From NCBI RefSeq assembly GCF_020179385.1, contig NZ_JAIBLJ010000002.1, positions 124,001 to 188,000 of the forward strand: 64,000 nt of DNA, written 5' to 3'. This document shows, one piece after another, positions 1-9,236 of this stretch. Both the position numbers and the translations under genes were made by a program. Origin of the DNA: Alkalihalobacillus sp. YIM B00296. Its GTDB lineage: Bacteria; Bacillota; Bacilli; Bacillales; Fictibacillaceae. How positions within the stretch are numbered: position 1 is the stretch's first letter; the number at the start of each line of letters is the position of its first letter. The notes under the pieces are model-generated. The model worked only from the letters and a program-made list of their open reading frames with translations, was not told the DNA's origin and searched no databases.

Positions 1-259
1 ATGGGTTCAACAAATCTTTATCTAATGAAAACCAATTTGCTAAAAATGCTTTTATATAATATCTCCCTGTATGCAACTGATCAGCGACGGCGTAGATTTC
101 AGTACGGTTGCAGGTCGATACGATTACACATTCCAGTACGCTTTTCGTGTTTCTAAGCGACTGTAAAGCCAACTCCAATTCACCAGGTTGAAAAGATACT
201 TTTTCCCGTATTTCAACCGGAGCTGTCTTATGGTTCAGCCCAACTTTTAAAATGTGCAT
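1..259 (-). CDS. hemA: glutamyl-tRNA reductase, N-terminal part (runs off the window)
   Basis: Catalyses the NADPH-dependent reduction of glutamyl-tRNA(Glu) to glutamate-1-semialdehyde, the first step of C5-pathway heme synthesis. Only about 86 N-terminal codons are inside the window. They begin [16 protein letters not shown] and contain the family catalytic-cysteine motif [11 protein letters not shown] with Cys at residue 50, as in B. subtilis HemA. The ATG is preceded by an AGGGGGTGA Shine-Dalgarno. A TATAAT-like -10 lies at 314-319 with a poor -35. In B. subtilis hemA follows ysxC directly; here an ABC transporter operon and a membrane protein separate them. Identity is clear; the rest of the hem operon would lie beyond position 1. 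Confidence 0.93.
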   Translation of the reverse strand, partial: MHILKVGLNHKTAPVEIREKVSFQPGELELALQSLRNTKSVLECVIVSTCNRTEIYAVADQLHTGRYYIKAFLANWFSLDKDLLNP

Positions 260-525
260 CGTCCGTCACCCCCTGTATTTATGTAAATGAATATATATAA
301 ATTCCCAATAGTCATTATAGCATGTACGATCAAATATTATTCGAAACAAATGTGAACAGTGTTTGAAAGTCTTATGGTATGATTTTTAATAGATAAAATC
401 AGTATTCCCTTTACACCAAATTTTAGTATTTCATAGGTTACCAAGCTCCATACAAATCTAATGTACCAAATTTCGAAGATTTTCGCAAAAGAACAGCACG
501 ATTTGAGCTCAGTGAGGAGGAGATT

Positions 526-990
526 ATGAAACAAGGTATTTTTCCAGGAACATTGATTGCAGGTTTAGGTGTCTATTTTTTGTCAAAGCAATGGTCTGTT
601 CCTTTTATTAGTGAGATCGATGCCCTTCCTGCATTCTTATTGATCATCGGGATAGCATTCCTTTTACAACGGAATGAACCTTACGCTCTGTTTTCCGGTG
701 TAGTCATTTGCGGTATTGCTTTCCATTACTATGCCAGCGGTAATATCACCAATTGGCCAGCATTATGGATCGTCTATTTCCTTAGTATCGGCATAGGATT
801 TCTACTGCAATATAATCGAACGAAGCAGAGCGGCTTATGGATCGGTGCAGTCTTGACCATTATTTCCCTGATTGCACTATTTTCAACCAATACAACAGGA
901 ATCATCCGTACAGTCATCGATTATACCGAACAATTTTGGGCAGTAATCCTGATTGTCGTCGGATTTTATTTGATAAAACGAAAAAAATGA
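526..990 (+). CDS. small integral membrane protein, function unknown
   Basis: A 154-residue protein made almost entirely of hydrophobic segments (about five to six candidate membrane spans) ending in a basic YLIKRKK tail. It resembles the general LiaI/LiaF/DUF5668-type membrane modules of Firmicutes in size and pattern, but I cannot assign a family from sequence alone. The ATG at 526 has a strong GAGGAGG site 6-7 nt upstream. It is one of only four plus-strand genes in the window and converges on the amino-acid ABC operon, with a repeat copy and a terminator between them. No catalytic motif is visible. Confidence 0.7.
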   Translation: MKQGIFPGTLIAGLGVYFLSKQWSVPFISEIDALPAFLLIIGIAFLLQRNEPYALFSGVVICGIAFHYYASGNITNWPALWIVYFLSIGIGFLLQYNRTKQSGLWIGAVLTIISLIALFSTNTTGIIRTVIDYTEQFWAVILIVVGFYLIKRKK

Positions 991-1002
991 CTCTTGCCTA
1001 TA

Positions 1003-1161
1003 AAAGCGGAATCGCCCTGTTTAGCCACGAAGGTCACTGAAGGTCCGACGAGGAGGCTCGTACCAAACAAAGTTCGGTTCTGCGTGGGTAAGGTAAACAC
1101 TTCATCAATGTGTTGCCGCCGCAGGAGGACTGAAGTGATCCAAGTAGCCCTCACTTCACTG
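1003..1161 (+). repeat. Dispersed intergenic repeat A, copy 1 (3'-truncated)
   Basis: Contains the family core: AAAGCGGAATCGCCC, CCACGAAGGTCACTG, CGACGAGGAGGCTCG, a short GTTCGGTTCTGCGTGGG segment, a CAATGTGTTG arm and CTGAAGTGATCCAAG. It matches the copies at 8977, 31194, 38116 and 45351. It ends near TCACTTCACTG and lacks the closing arm and the CTGGCTCGC end found in full copies. It lies between two convergent genes. Confidence 0.85.
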
Positions 1162-1183
1162 TAATTTATGCTTTCTTATCTTT

Positions 1184-1218
1184 GAAAAAAGGTGTGACCA
1201 GTGACGGTCACACCTTTT
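1184..1218 (-). terminator. Rho-independent terminator of the amino-acid ABC operon
   Basis: On the minus strand a 13-bp stem (AAAAGGTGTGACC with its complement) around a GTCA-type loop is followed by a T run. It lies just past the stop of the ATP-binding protein gene. The hairpin is symmetric and could also stop plus-strand transcripts. Confidence 0.85.
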
Positions 1219-1221
1219 GCT

Positions 1222-1962
1222 TTAGAGTATGGAACTTAAGAAATCCTTCGTACGTTGTTCTTTCGGGTTGTTGAAAAGTTCTTGCGGCTGGCCACGTTCA
1301 ACGATTCGTCCATCATGCATATAAAAGACCCAATCACCTACTTCACGCGCAAAGCCCATTTCATGGGTAACGACGACCATCGTCATCCCTTCTCTCGCCA
1401 GTTGTTTCATTGTCGATAAGACTTCCCCGACAAGCTCAGGATCTAATGCTGAGGTAGGCTCGTCAAAAAGCATGATGTCCGGTTTCATCGCCAATGCCCT
1501 TGCAATGGCTACACGCTGTTTCTGTCCACCAGAAAGTTTCGATGGATAGACATCCGCTTTTTCAGCGAGCCCGACTTTTTCCAGTAATTCTTTCCCTTCT
1601 TTCTCAGCCTGGGATCTGTTCTTCCTTTTTACGACAAGTGGTGCTTCCATGACGTTTTGAAGTACCGTCTTATGAGGAAACAGGTTGAAGTGCTGGAATA
1701 CCATTCCAATTTGTTCACGAACTTTATTCAAATTATCTTTTTTAGGATCAATTTCTTTTCCTTCAACGATAATTTTTCCACCGTTTTTGATTTCCAAGAA
1801 ATTCAGGCATCTGAGCAGGGTACTTTTCCCAGATCCACTTGCCCCGATCAAAACGACAACGTCATTTTCTTTGACTTCCATATCAATATCCTTCAGAACA
1901 TGTAAATCACCAAAGCTCTTGTTCAGCTTTTCTATTTTGATCATTTCGCGTTTTTCACTCAA
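1222..1962 (-). CDS. Polar amino-acid ABC transporter, ATP-binding protein
   Basis: Cytoplasmic ATPase of a GlnQ/PAAT-type importer. Walker [10 protein letters not shown], signature [15 protein letters not shown], Walker [14 protein letters not shown] and the switch-histidine region [10 protein letters not shown] are all present, and the length (246 residues from the chosen start) is normal. The TTG at 1962 is favoured because the AAGGGAG site lies 9 nt before it; an in-frame ATG at 1968 is only 3 nt from that site. The gene follows the permease gene by a few bases, so the order is binding protein, permease, ATPase. The substrate is probably a polar amino acid such as glutamine, arginine or cystine, and the sequence does not decide which. 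Confidence 0.92.
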   Translation of the reverse strand: MSEKREMIKIEKLNKSFGDLHVLKDIDMEVKENDVVVLIGASGSGKSTLLRCLNFLEIKNGGKIIVEGKEIDPKKDNLNKVREQIGMVFQHFNLFPHKTVLQNVMEAPLVVKRKNRSQAEKEGKELLEKVGLAEKADVYPSKLSGGQKQRVAIARALAMKPDIMLFDEPTSALDPELVGEVLSTMKQLAREGMTMVVVTHEMGFAREVGDWVFYMHDGRIVERGQPQELFNNPKEQRTKDFLSSIL

Positions 1963-1976
1963 TATCATTCACTCCC

Positions 1977-2636
1977 TTAATCACTCGCAGATAGCTTTTT
2001 CTCCATCAAGCTGACAATGGTTGTTAGTAGGAAGACAAGAATCAGATAGTAAACAGCTACAATCAATAAATAGGTCATAGAATCAAAGTTATTCGATCCA
2101 GCTGTTGTAGCAACATTGAATAATTCATACATACCGATGAAGGCTGCTAATGAGGAGTCTTTCAATCCTATGATGAACTGATTACCGAGTGGAGGCAATG
2201 CTCTACGGAAAGCTTGCGGAAGAATGATTCTACGCATAGTCAAAGCATTCGTCATACCTAATGAACGCCCAGCTTCCATTTGGCCTTTATCGATCGATTG
2301 AATCGTGCCTCGAAAGATTTCTGCTATATAGGCACCGTTGTGAAAGGCGAGTGCCAATGTTGCAGACCAGAACCCTGAAATATTATATTCTGATAACCCG
2401 AAATAAAAAATGAAGATTTGGACGATCAGTGGTGTCCCTCGGACGATATAAATATAAACATTCGCTATTGCTTCCAATACTTTAATTTTAGAAATCTTCA
2501 AAAATGCAAAGAAAAGACCTATAAATATTGCAATCAAGATAGAAACTGCCGTTACTTGAAGGGTTAAAAGCATCCCCTTTAAAAAAACAGGATAACTATC
2601 GATGAACGTTTCAAAAAAATGTTGAAAACTTGGCAA
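1977..2636 (-). CDS. Polar amino-acid ABC transporter, permease
   Basis: Membrane subunit of the HisM/GlnP type, 219 residues with about five hydrophobic spans. The EAA loop (AGRSLGMTNALTMRRIILPQA) that docks on the ATPase is intact. The start is a TTG with AAGGAG ten bases upstream; the nearby ATG is out of frame. It is the second gene of the three-gene operon, separated from the binding-protein gene by 140 bases that hold a strong hairpin. With a single permease gene the working transporter is probably a homodimer, as in related systems. Confidence 0.92.
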   Translation of the reverse strand: MPSFQHFFETFIDSYPVFLKGMLLTLQVTAVSILIAIFIGLFFAFLKISKIKVLEAIANVYIYIVRGTPLIVQIFIFYFGLSEYNISGFWSATLALAFHNGAYIAEIFRGTIQSIDKGQMEAGRSLGMTNALTMRRIILPQAFRRALPPLGNQFIIGLKDSSLAAFIGMYELFNVATTAGSNNFDSMTYLLIVAVYYLILVFLLTTIVSLMEKKLSASD

Positions 2637-2730
2637 GGTGTATCATCTCCTTAAAGCACCGATATCAAGCTGGTATGATTGTATGGTTCATGCCTTTGGA
2701 AAAGTTATGCAATACGTATGATAAGAAACA

Positions 2731-2755
2731 AATGTGCGCAAAGCTGCGCACATTC
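2731..2755 (-). terminator. Intra-operon hairpin between binding-protein and permease genes
   Basis: AAATGTGCGCA and TGCGCACATT pair around a short loop, followed on the minus strand by an imperfect TTTGTTTCTT tail. Such leaky hairpins commonly keep binding-protein mRNA in excess over permease mRNA, either by partial termination or by 3'-end protection. Which of these applies here is inference. Confidence 0.6.
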
Positions 2756-2776
2756 GTCATTCTTTCTAGTCAAAAT

Positions 2777-3592
2777 TTATTCACCTTCAGGATCAGATGT
2801 AATGTCATCCCCGAAGTACTTTTCACTTAGCTCTTTCAATGTACCATCTTCTCTGAGCTTCTCTAAAGCTGCATTAATATCTTCAAGTAGTTTATCGTTG
2901 TCTTTGGCAACAGCGATTGCTTGCTCACTTCGTCCTATAAGTTCTTTTCCTTCGATATTGAAGTCATTCCCGATCGCTTCTTTACCAGTAATAAAATCAG
3001 TGATGACCGCGTCGTGCTTCCCTTCACTCAAAGCTTCAAGTGCTGTCACGTCACTGTCATAAATTTTGATGTTATCGGTCATTTTTTCCGCTGATTTAGC
3101 ATATGTCGACCCTTTTGAAACGGCGATTTCCTTATCTTTCAAGTCATCTTTTGTTTCAATATCGCTATCTGGTCTAGTGAAAATCTGTGGACCAGAATAG
3201 TAGTATGGAATGGAAAAGTCGACATGCTCGGCTCGTTCCTCGGTAATAGTATGACTTGCCACCGCAGCATCAAATCGTCCAGTCTTTACCCCTTCAACAA
3301 TACTTGCGAACTTGAATTTCTGTGGACTAGGCTCCAATCCTAATTCTTTGGCCACTGCCTCTGCTACTTCGATATCAAATCCAGTCATTTCACCATTTGC
3401 ATCCGTTGAACTGAAGGGTTTGAACTCACCAGAAGATGCGTAAGTAAACTTTCCATCTTCCTTGAGAACGTATTCCCCGTTTGCTCCGTCTCCACCTTCT
3501 GAATCGCCTCCTCCTTCTGAACCGCCTCCGCAGGCTGCCAGAAGCATTGAAAACGATAAGATCATGACTGCCCATAAGCTAACTTTTCTCAT
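2777..3592 (-). CDS. Amino-acid ABC transporter substrate-binding lipoprotein
   Basis: Extracellular solute-binding protein of family 3 (SBP_bac_3), 271 residues. A lipoprotein signal peptide ends in LLAAC with the lipid-modified Cys at residue 21, followed by a Gly/Ser/Glu/Asp-rich linker. The mature domain carries family hallmarks: GFDIEVAEAVAKELG near the ligand pocket, GRFDAAVASHTITEER, and a C-terminal DGTLKELSEKYFG. The linker and surface are acidic, as is usual for salt- or alkali-tolerant Bacillaceae. It is the first gene of the transporter operon, with GAGGG upstream of its ATG. Confidence 0.93.
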   Translation of the reverse strand: MRKVSLWAVMILSFSMLLAACGGGSEGGGDSEGGDGANGEYVLKEDGKFTYASSGEFKPFSSTDANGEMTGFDIEVAEAVAKELGLEPSPQKFKFASIVEGVKTGRFDAAVASHTITEERAEHVDFSIPYYYSGPQIFTRPDSDIETKDDLKDKEIAVSKGSTYAKSAEKMTDNIKIYDSDVTALEALSEGKHDAVITDFITGKEAIGNDFNIEGKELIGRSEQAIAVAKDNDKLLEDINAALEKLREDGTLKELSEKYFGDDITSDPEGE

Positions 3593-3844
3593 TCTGTTTT
3601 GACCCTCTTTCTGTAGAATTTTGGATACTACTTACGAGAGAAACATACAGTGGTAAACAGTCACAAAAACGATCCCATTAATTATCAAAGAATATGTAGA
3701 CGAGGCATTCTATTCTATCAGCCTACTTCACACACTCTACATTTCTCTCCACCACTGTACATTTCCCTAAACTGTGACGAACTAAAAAGCACCAAAGTCC
3801 TGCTTTCTATAAAAGTATCCACCGTATATATTCTACATAAAAAC

Positions 3845-3882
3845 AAAAAAACCTCCCTGTTTTTTAAAACAGAGAGGTTTTT
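3845..3882 (-). terminator. Terminator after engB
   Basis: AAAACCTCCCTG/CAGAGAGGTTTT stem with A/T-rich flanks on both strands, a few bases beyond the engB stop. It ends the lonA-engB transcript. The following intergenic region of about 300 bases (3593-3888) otherwise holds the ABC operon leader with an imperfect inverted repeat. Confidence 0.8.
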
Positions 3883-3888
3883 GTCACT

Positions 3889-4470
3889 TTATAAAAGGCT
3901 TTCGATTGTTGACCAGACTTTTTCTTTACCGAATGATGTTTCTGCAGAAAAAAGGTGTACAGACTCCTCTTTTTCCATCTGAAGGGTTTCTCGGATTTGT
4001 TTGATATGCTGCTGGTGCTTGCCTTTTGGAATCTTATCCGCTTTTGTCGCAACGACAATTACGGGGATTTCAAAGTGCTTCAACCAATCAAACATCAATT
4101 GATCGTCCTTGGTTGGCGCATGGCGCAGATCGACTAGCAAAACAACAGCCTTCAATTTCTTACTTTCCTTTAAATAGGTCTCTATCATCCGCCCCCAGGC
4201 ATCACGTTCTTTTTTCGAGACTTTTGCAAATCCATACCCTGGAACATCGACGAAGTACATTACTTCATTCAAAAGGTAAAAATTCAAAGTTTGTGTCTTA
4301 CCAGGTTTGGAAGATGTCCTGGCCAGAGCTTTACGATTGATCATTTTATTGATGAAAGAGGATTTACCTACATTCGAACGGCCAGCGAGTGCGATTTCCG
4401 GCTTCATGTCATTCGGGTATTGTTCCTTTTTTACGGCACTGATAATCAGTTCAGCTGTATTTACTTTCAT
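3889..4470 (-). CDS. engB: Ribosome-biogenesis GTPase EngB/YsxC
   Basis: Essential TRAFAC GTPase needed for late assembly of the 50S subunit. The 193-residue protein has the P-loop GRSNVGKSS (residues 30-38), the G3 motif DVPG, the G4 motif TKAD, and a final SAETSFG that serves as G5. Its ATG overlaps the TGA of lon in an ATGA junction, so the two are translationally coupled. The lonA-ysxC pair is conserved in Bacillaceae. No irregularity seen. Confidence 0.97.
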   Translation of the reverse strand: MKVNTAELIISAVKKEQYPNDMKPEIALAGRSNVGKSSFINKMINRKALARTSSKPGKTQTLNFYLLNEVMYFVDVPGYGFAKVSKKERDAWGRMIETYLKESKKLKAVVLLVDLRHAPTKDDQLMFDWLKHFEIPVIVVATKADKIPKGKHQQHIKQIRETLQMEKEESVHLFSAETSFGKEKVWSTIESLL

Positions 4471-6791
4471 TCTTGTCCACCTATCAATGCTTCTTTTAAC
4501 ACTTCATCTAAATGAGAAACTGGGATGAAGGTAAGATCTTTCTTCACACTATCCGGAATATCATCCAAGTCTTTTTCATTTTCTTTAGGGAAAATGATTC
4601 TTTCAAGTCCTGCTCGATGGGCACTCAGTGTCTTTTCTTTCAATCCGCCAATCGGCAACACACGTCCCCGAAGGGTAATTTCTCCGGTCATGCCGACTTC
4701 TTTGCGGACAGGACGGTTTGTCATTGCTGAAATGAGAGCTGTGGCCATCGTAATCCCTGCAGAAGGGCCATCCTTTGGTGTTGCGCCTTCCGGGACATGG
4801 ATATGAATATCATTTTTTTCGGAAAACTCTGTATCGATATTCAATTCTTCAGCACGTGAACGGATATAACTGAATGCTGCTTGCGCCGATTCTTTCATGA
4901 CATCGCCGAGTTTTCCAGTCAAGATCAACTTGCCTTTACCTGGTGAAACTGAGACTTCGATCGAAAGTGTATCACCGCCAGCTGTCGTATAAGCGAGACC
5001 TGTAGCAGCTCCGATTTGATCTTCTACTTCAGCTTGTCCATACCTGAATTTAGGTCTGCCGAGATAATCTCCCAGCGTTTTTTCTGTAATAATGACACGC
5101 TTTTTGTCGCCACCCACGATTTCTTTCGCCGCTTTTCGGCATAAGGAAGCGATTTGACGTTCCAGATTACGGACCCCCGCTTCACGCGTGTAGCGACGGA
5201 TGACTTGCATCAACGCTTCATCACGGATCTGAAGTTTGCCTTTGGTGAGACCATGTGCCTCTGTTTGCTTTTTTACAAGATATTGATTCGCTATATGAAG
5301 CTTTTCCACTTCAGTATATCCAGCGATCTGTATCAATTCCATACGATCCAGCAGCGGACCAGGTATGGTTGAAATGTTGTTTGCAGTCGTTACAAATAAA
5401 ACCTTTGATAGATCATATGGCTCTTCAATGAAGTGGTCGCTGAACGTATTATTCTGCTCAGGATCTAGCACCTCTAGTAAAGCTGATGCAGGGTCCCCGC
5501 GGAAATCATTAGACATTTTATCAATTTCATCAAGTAAGAACACAGGATTCACGGAGCCTGCTTTTTTCATCCCTTGGATAAGCCGTCCAGGCATCGCACC
5601 TACATATGTGCGTCGATGTCCGCGAATTTCCGCTTCATCACGTACACCCCCAAGTGAAATTCTTACAAAATTCCGTCCAAGAGTACGCGCGATCGACCTT
5701 GCAAGGGAGGTTTTTCCGACCCCAGGAGGTCCGACCAAGCATAAAATCGGTCCCTTCAAAGAATTTGTAAGCTGTTGGACTGCAAGGTATTCAAGGACCC
5801 TTTCCTTCACTTTCTCAAGTCCATAATGGTCCTCATCCAAGATTTTTTCGGCATGATTGATATCAAGGTTGTCTTCTGTCTCTTTCACCCACGGTATGTT
5901 GAGCAGCCAATCGATGTAATTTCGGATTACACCGCTTTCAGCAGAGTTTTGCGGCATCTTTTCATATCTGTCCAATTCTTTAAGCGCGGTATTCTGGACA
6001 TTTTCAGGCATTTGAGACTCTTCAATTTTTTCCCTTAATGATGTGACTTCCCCTGCTTTACCTTCCTTGTCACCAAGTTCCTTTTGGATCGCCTTCATTT
6101 GTTCACGAAGGTAATATTCTTTCTGGGTCCGTTCCATCGACTTTTTGACACGCTGGCCGATTTTCTTCTCGAGACCGAGTACTTCTTTTTCGTTATTCAA
6201 TATACTGATGATTTTATTAAGCCGTTCTTTGATTTCAAGTGTTTCTAAAATTTCTTGTTTTTGTTTTATTTTTAACGGTAAATGTGAAGAAACGATATCA
6301 GCTAATCTGCCGGGCTCTTCAATGTCTTGAACAGAAGCGAGGGTCTCGGCTGTCACTTTCTTTGATAGGTTTATGTATTGTTCAAAATAGTGCAGCAATG
6401 TACGCATCAATGCCATTTCTTCAGCATCTGCCTCTTCGCGTTCATCGATCAATTTTACATTCACTTCGATATATTCGACTTCATCATCGTCTTTATAAGA
6501 AGTGACTTCTCCGCGTTGTACACCTTCAACAAGTACCCTGATCGTTCCATTCGGGAGCTTCAGCATCTGATTGACTTTAACAATCGTGCCTAATTTATAA
6601 ATTTCATCTTCCGTTGGATCTTCTATGGCCACTTCTTTTTGAGTGGATAAAAATATGTGCTGGTCATCCATCATTACTTGTTCAAGGGCTTGAACAGACT
6701 TCTTGCGTCCTACATCCAAGTGGAGTACCATGCCTGGATAAACAAGCAGTCCTCTTAGTGGCAATAATGGTATTGTTCTCGTTTGAGCCAT
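4467..6791 (-). CDS. lon: ATP-dependent protease Lon (LonA)
   Basis: Soluble AAA+ protease that degrades misfolded and regulatory proteins. Order: N-terminal substrate domain ([16 protein letters not shown]), coiled coil, AAA+ module with Walker A GPPGVGKT, and the C-terminal protease domain with the [12 protein letters not shown] segment bearing the catalytic Ser and a later Lys. The ATG at 6791 is chosen over an upstream in-frame start because GGAGGTGTG precedes it; this gives 774 residues, the same length as B. subtilis LonA as I recall. It lies upstream of and overlaps engB. The 290 bases upstream show no clear CtsR or CIRCE operator. Confidence 0.97.
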   Translation of the reverse strand: MAQTRTIPLLPLRGLLVYPGMVLHLDVGRKKSVQALEQVMMDDQHIFLSTQKEVAIEDPTEDEIYKLGTIVKVNQMLKLPNGTIRVLVEGVQRGEVTSYKDDDEVEYIEVNVKLIDEREEADAEEMALMRTLLHYFEQYINLSKKVTAETLASVQDIEEPGRLADIVSSHLPLKIKQKQEILETLEIKERLNKIISILNNEKEVLGLEKKIGQRVKKSMERTQKEYYLREQMKAIQKELGDKEGKAGEVTSLREKIEESQMPENVQNTALKELDRYEKMPQNSAESGVIRNYIDWLLNIPWVKETEDNLDINHAEKILDEDHYGLEKVKERVLEYLAVQQLTNSLKGPILCLVGPPGVGKTSLARSIARTLGRNFVRISLGGVRDEAEIRGHRRTYVGAMPGRLIQGMKKAGSVNPVFLLDEIDKMSNDFRGDPASALLEVLDPEQNNTFSDHFIEEPYDLSKVLFVTTANNISTIPGPLLDRMELIQIAGYTEVEKLHIANQYLVKKQTEAHGLTKGKLQIRDEALMQVIRRYTREAGVRNLERQIASLCRKAAKEIVGGDKKRVIITEKTLGDYLGRPKFRYGQAEVEDQIGAATGLAYTTAGGDTLSIEVSVSPGKGKLILTGKLGDVMKESAQAAFSYIRSRAEELNIDTEFSEKNDIHIHVPEGATPKDGPSAGITMATALISAMTNRPVRKEVGMTGEITLRGRVLPIGGLKEKTLSAHRAGLERIIFPKENEKDLDDIPDSVKKDLTFIPVSHLDEVLKEALIGGQE

Positions 6792-7064
6792 AGAAACACA
6801 CCTCCAAATTCTATTTGACAAACTGATTTGAAAATAATCCACCCATACTAATAGTTACGAATATTCTTCAATGATACAAGGATCGGAGTGGATGAACATC
6901 AGCTTGATTATCATGAGTTGAAATAGGTATTTCATCTTATCAATTCTACCCGTAAATCACATCTTTGTCTAATAAGTACTATCCCATTCAGCCTTTATTT
7001 TAGATGAGTTCTAGAATTATTCAATGTCCGGCAAACACGTTTTCCCCAATCAAATCAGTTATGT

Positions 7065-7103
7065 GAAAAAAGAAAGCCCCGCCTCAAACGACCTTTGGCG
7101 AGG
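7065..7103 (-). terminator. Probable terminator overlapping the end of lonB
   Basis: On the minus strand CCTCGCC and GGCGGGG (one G-U pair) enclose a 13-nt loop and are followed by CTTTCTTTTTTC. The stem begins inside the last lonB codons. Confidence 0.55.
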
Positions 7104-8751
7104 ACTCTTGCGTAGTGATGCTATCGACTCTTTCTTTATTATACTTTTCCTTGAAAACGTGTTCGAAAACCTCATCTAGGTGATCGACATAAACAATTTC
7201 GATTCCTTTGATTTCCTTTAAAATCGATTGTTGGTTTTCTTTAGGGACAAAGACGGTCTGAACGCCTGCCTGACTTGCGGCTGACACCTTTGCAAATACG
7301 CCTCCAACTGGTTTGACACTTCCATGTATACTGATTTCACCTGTCATGGCAATTTGGTTGTCGACCTTGATCCCTTTTATCGCTGAATAGATGGCTGTTG
7401 CAATAGCTATCCCTGCGGAAGGTCCATCAACTGGAGCGCCGCCAGGGAAATTGATATGGATATCATAATTGTTGGAAGGGACACCCATTCTTCTAAGAAC
7501 TGTCAATACATTTTCGACTGAGCTTTTTGCGAGGCTTTTCCTTCTTATCGATTTTGACTGACTTCCGATACTCTCTTCTTCAACAATCCCTGTGATCATG
7601 ATCGAGCCCTTTTCTTTCGTAGGAATCACCGTAGCTTCAATCTCGAGTAATGCACCTGTATTCGGTCCATAAACTGCTAACCCATTGATATAACCCTCTC
7701 GCGGTACCGGATGGATCTTTGACTCCATTCTAGGGGACAGCTGGCTTGAGTGAAGAACCCATTCGATATCACTTTTGGTTAAATGGTTTCGATCTTCCGT
7801 GATTGCTAACCCTGCTGCAATTTGTACACTATTGACAGCTTCCCGTCCATTCCGCGCATATTGGGATAGGAGGGTCAAAGCACTTTCCTCAATTGTAAAG
7901 CTGATTTTTTCCACCGCTCTTTTTGCAATTCGGATGATATCTTCAGCAGTCAGTTCTTTAAAGAAGATTTCAAGACACCGTGATCGAATTGCTGGTGGGA
8001 TCTCTTCTGGTGTACGAGTAGTCGCACCAATCAAGCGGAAATCTGCAGGTAATCCATTTTGGAAAATATCATGGATATGCTGGGGAATTTGAGTGTTCTC
8101 TTGACTATAATAGGCGCTTTCCAGGAAGACTTTTCGATCTTCAAGAACTTTCAGCAGCTTATTCATTTGGATCGGATGAAGCTCACCGATTTCATCAATA
8201 AACAGCACACCCCCATGCGCATTCGTAACCGCCCCTTGTTTAGGCTGTGGAATTCCTGCTTGGCCCATCGCCCCTGCACCTTGGTAGATCGGATCATGCA
8301 CAGAACCGATAAGTGGATCGGCAATACCTCTTTCATCAAAACGGGCTGTCGTGGCATCCAGTTCCACAAAAACAGCAGTCGGTTTAAATGGAGACCGCCT
8401 ATTTTTCTTAGCTTCTTCCAGTACAATTCTCGCAGCAGCTGTCTTCCCTACTCCTGGTGGTCCATAAATAATGACGTGTTGCGGATTGGGACCACATAGA
8501 GCTGCCTGTAACGCACGTATTCCTTCAGCTTGACCAATAATTTCATCAAAACGAGAAGGACGGACCTTTTCTGATAACGGTTCGCTTAACGAAATATTTC
8601 TCAGCTTGCGAAGCTGATCCATTTCTTTTCGTGATTCCTTATCTATCGAGACTTTCTGTGTTCGTTGGTTTCGTAATAAATTCCAGAAGTAGAGACCGAT
8701 GATGATTCCGAAGAACAGCTGGATGACCAATGCTATTCCTGTCCAACTCAT
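7084..8751 (-). CDS. lonB: ATP-dependent protease LonB, membrane-linked
   Basis: LonB-type AAA+ protease; in B. subtilis it is forespore-expressed. The 555-residue protein starts MSWTGIALVIQLFFG, a single N-terminal membrane segment, followed by the AAA+ domain ([15 protein letters not shown]) and a LonC-type protease domain with GAPVDGPSAGIAIATA. The start at 8751 is set by GGAGGGG; an upstream in-frame start has no site. The gene lies between clpX and lonA as in B. subtilis. Between it and clpX is a 430-base gap with a repeat copy and the clpX terminator. Confidence 0.95.
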   Translation of the reverse strand: MSWTGIALVIQLFFGIIIGLYFWNLLRNQRTQKVSIDKESRKEMDQLRKLRNISLSEPLSEKVRPSRFDEIIGQAEGIRALQAALCGPNPQHVIIYGPPGVGKTAAARIVLEEAKKNRRSPFKPTAVFVELDATTARFDERGIADPLIGSVHDPIYQGAGAMGQAGIPQPKQGAVTNAHGGVLFIDEIGELHPIQMNKLLKVLEDRKVFLESAYYSQENTQIPQHIHDIFQNGLPADFRLIGATTRTPEEIPPAIRSRCLEIFFKELTAEDIIRIAKRAVEKISFTIEESALTLLSQYARNGREAVNSVQIAAGLAITEDRNHLTKSDIEWVLHSSQLSPRMESKIHPVPREGYINGLAVYGPNTGALLEIEATVIPTKEKGSIMITGIVEEESIGSQSKSIRRKSLAKSSVENVLTVLRRMGVPSNNYDIHINFPGGAPVDGPSAGIAIATAIYSAIKGIKVDNQIAMTGEISIHGSVKPVGGVFAKVSAASQAGVQTVFVPKENQQSILKEIKGIEIVYVDHLDEVFEHVFKEKYNKERVDSITTQESSPKVV

Positions 8752-8976
8752 GCTTTCCCCTCCTATATGTATGTTTTCGTATCCATTAGTATCTCCGAGC
8801 ATGTGTTGGACTAAACGTTATTTTAAGAAATGAATCGAGGAATTTGAACCAGAGTAATAGTCGAGGTGCTATTCGATCAAATACAAGAAAAGGATTGCAT
8901 CAGATTAAAATTAATTGCTCAGCTTCCTTGAATGATTGCATCAAAATAATTATGCCAGCTAGTGCTTTGAATCATA

Positions 8977-9153
8977 AGAAAAGCGCAGACGCCCTGATCA
9001 ACACGAAGGTCACTGGACGGCCGACGAGGAGGCTCGAAGTAAACAAAGTTCGGTTCTGCGTAGGTAAACACTTCGACCTTAATCAATGTGTTGCCGCCAC
9101 AGGAGGGCTGAAGTGATCCAAGTGGGTGGGCGATGGAGCTAGACATCACTTCT
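8977..9153 (+). repeat. Dispersed intergenic repeat A, copy 2
   Basis: Core runs from AAGAAAAGCGCAGACGCCC to GGGCGATGGAGCTAGACATC, so the CGCCC/GGGCG closing arms are both present. It lacks the outer ends seen in the 283-bp copies. It lies between the clpX terminator and the lonB 5' region. The 120 bases 5' of it (8840-8970) show no gene. Confidence 0.88.
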
Positions 9154-9188
9154 TCATCGAAACAAAACTTTTGTACTTTCTTATCCTT

Positions 9189-9226
9189 AAAAAAACACTC
9201 CGCCGAATGCGCGCGGAGTGTTTTTT
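9189..9226 (-). terminator. clpX terminator
   Basis: AAAACACTCCGC pairs with GCGGAGTGTTTT around a short loop, with T runs on both sides, directly past the clpX stop. Confidence 0.9.
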
Positions 9227-9236
9227 ACACGATTGA

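Noticed and set aside
337-534. Minus-strand 65-codon frame between hemA and the membrane protein
   Set aside because: No ribosome-binding site, Cys/Ile/Leu-rich random composition, and it covers the likely promoter region of hemA.
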